Assembly (NCBI RefSeq): GCF_900638025.1
Contig: NZ_LR134481.1
Location: forward strand, 1,364,001-1,428,000
Length of the DNA stretch: 64,000 nucleotides
Origin: Haemophilus parainfluenzae
GTDB lineage: Bacteria; Pseudomonadota; Gammaproteobacteria; Enterobacterales; Pasteurellaceae
Direction of reading: 5' to 3'
The notes beneath the pieces are model-generated. The model was given only the letters and a program-made list of their open reading frames with translations. It did not search any database and was not told the origin of the DNA. Numbering within the stretch: position 1 is the stretch's first letter; every line of letters starts with the position of its first letter. Below, piece after piece: positions 63,134 to 64,000 of this stretch. A program made the translations under genes and the position numbers.

Positions 63134-64000
63134 ACAGCACCTCCACAGGGTAAAGTTTGGCAATACGATGGGCTGGGAACCAAGTGCCCACCACAGCAAT
63201 TAAAATAGACAGCATCAATACGCAAGGGATGACAATCCAAGCGAAACTCAGTGGTACGCCAAATAGCGCTGAACCAATAAATCTTGCTAAGACCCAACCT
63301 GCAATACAACCAAGCGAACCACCAATTAAGGCACTGATAATGGCTTCGCAATAAAATAATAAGGCGATTTGCCATTGGTATGCGCCTAAGGCTTTCATTA
63401 AACCAATTTCTTTTGAACGTTCAATGATCCCAGTACTCATTAATGAGGCAATGCCCATAGCAGCGGCGATTAAGGCAGCAAGAGTCACGACAGCAAGCAA
63501 TAACTGGATTTTACCAATGACTACACCTTCTGATGCGGCAACCTGCCAAATTGGGCGAACAATAGCACCAGAGATAGCTTCTTCTAACTGATGTGAAATA
63601 GACGAAACATAAGCTGTACAATACCAACGATCGTACTCTTCAGCATCCAATGCATCGGTATTGGCACGTGCTTTGCGAGAAAGATCATTTTCCGGAACAG
63701 TAAGCGCAGACACTTTAACCGCTTGAATTTTCCCTTCTAAACCCAGTAATTTTTGTACGGTATTGAGTGGCATGACTAATTGATTATCTTCAGCGCCCCC
63801 AGTAGATAAAATCCCGGTAATTTCAACCGCACTTTGATTATCAAGTTCATCATTTTGATAGTGCAGCTTGATCTTATTGCCTTGTTTTAACCCAGTTCGT
63901 TGTGCTAATTGTTCACCAATGATCGCAGGAATAAATTCACCTTCAGGCGTTTCAAGATCGTTTACCCATTCCCCTTGAACATGCCAATAAGGGCTAATAA
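63120..64000 (-). CDS. FtsX/MacB-like ABC permease (first of two, cut by window edge)
   Basis: The frame is open to the right edge, so the N-terminus lies outside; about 293 codons are visible. The visible part includes the end of the periplasmic domain (IGEQLAQRTGLKQGNKI) and three C-terminal helices with MSTGIIERSKEIGLMKALGAYQ and HRIAKLYPVEVL. It pairs with the next permease to form a heterodimer. By analogy with Campylobacter Cj1661-1662 and E. coli fetMP-linked genes, an FTR1 permease and a P19-like protein may lie just beyond the edge. Confidence 0.87.
   Translation of the reverse strand, partial: ISPYWHVQGEWVNDLETPEGEFIPAIIGEQLAQRTGLKQGNKIKLHYQNDELDNQSAVEITGILSTGGAEDNQLVMPLNTVQKLLGLEGKIQAVKVSALTVPENDLSRKARANTDALDAEEYDRWYCTAYVSSISHQLEEAISGAIVRPIWQVAASEGVVIGKIQLLLAVVTLAALIAAAMGIASLMSTGIIERSKEIGLMKALGAYQWQIALLFYCEAIISALIGGSLGCIAGWVLARFIGSALFGVPLSFAWIVIPCVLMLSILIAVVGTWFPAHRIAKLYPVEVLYGRQ

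Overview
The window is a chromosomal segment of a Pasteurellaceae bacterium, most likely a Haemophilus (H. parainfluenzae-like) or a close Aggregatibacter relative. The main evidence is the Haemophilus-type DNA uptake signal sequence (AAGTGCGGT / ACCGCACTT). I count over 40 copies spread across genes and intergenic gaps, several of them paired as inverted repeats that form transcription terminators. The AT-rich composition and typical Haemophilus proteins agree: a TIGR01619 protein beside xthA, an HI1450-like DNA mimic, LpsA, and a NimR/NikKLMQO nickel system. The species is inferred, not proven.

Layout. 1-16.6 kb: pntA (3' end) and pntB; a YedF/YedE sulfur or selenium pair; moeA-moeB; folE; aroA-purU; hns; an NhaC-type lysine transporter behind a lysine riboswitch; cls; an RluA-type pseudouridine synthase; a Na+/H+ antiporter; xthA and its TIGR01619 neighbour; tRNA-Asn. 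17-23 kb: uvrB, degP, aroG with a TrpR operator, and a LysO lysine exporter.

23-47 kb is the most distinctive part: a complete formate hydrogenlyase locus. hypFC run leftward. The hydrogenase-4 operon hyfABCDEFGHIJ-hycI runs rightward and is followed by fdhF, a selenocysteine formate dehydrogenase read through an in-frame UGA. Next come a leftward nickel uptake operon nikKLMQO, the divergent nickel regulator nimR, and hypA, hypB, hypD, hypE. Together these would supply formate oxidation, proton reduction, cofactor assembly and nickel. The moeAB genes (molybdenum cofactor) and yedEF (possible selenium supply) lie on the same segment.

47-64 kb: a DNA-mimic gene, an intact IS3/IS150-type insertion sequence that landed in the loop of a double-uptake-sequence terminator, ppc, purR, a 26-residue YnhF-like membrane peptide, a four-gene surface-glycan block (lpsA, a Wzy-like polymerase, two GT2 transferases), mltB, a dihaem cytochrome c peroxidase paired with a pseudoazurin around the remnant of an iron-siderophore ATPase, a lipoprotein, and the distal part of an ABC/thioredoxin/cytochrome operon resembling Campylobacter Cj1660-1665. 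That operon continues past the right edge.

Regulatory sites I can support: the lysine riboswitch with a Shine-Dalgarno-sequestering hairpin, a TrpR operator, a NimR promoter-operator with a 19-bp spacer, an FNR/CRP-like site before hyfA, the fdhF SECIS hairpin, a possible sigma-E promoter before degP, and many intrinsic terminators. I saw no CRISPR array, prophage or rRNA.
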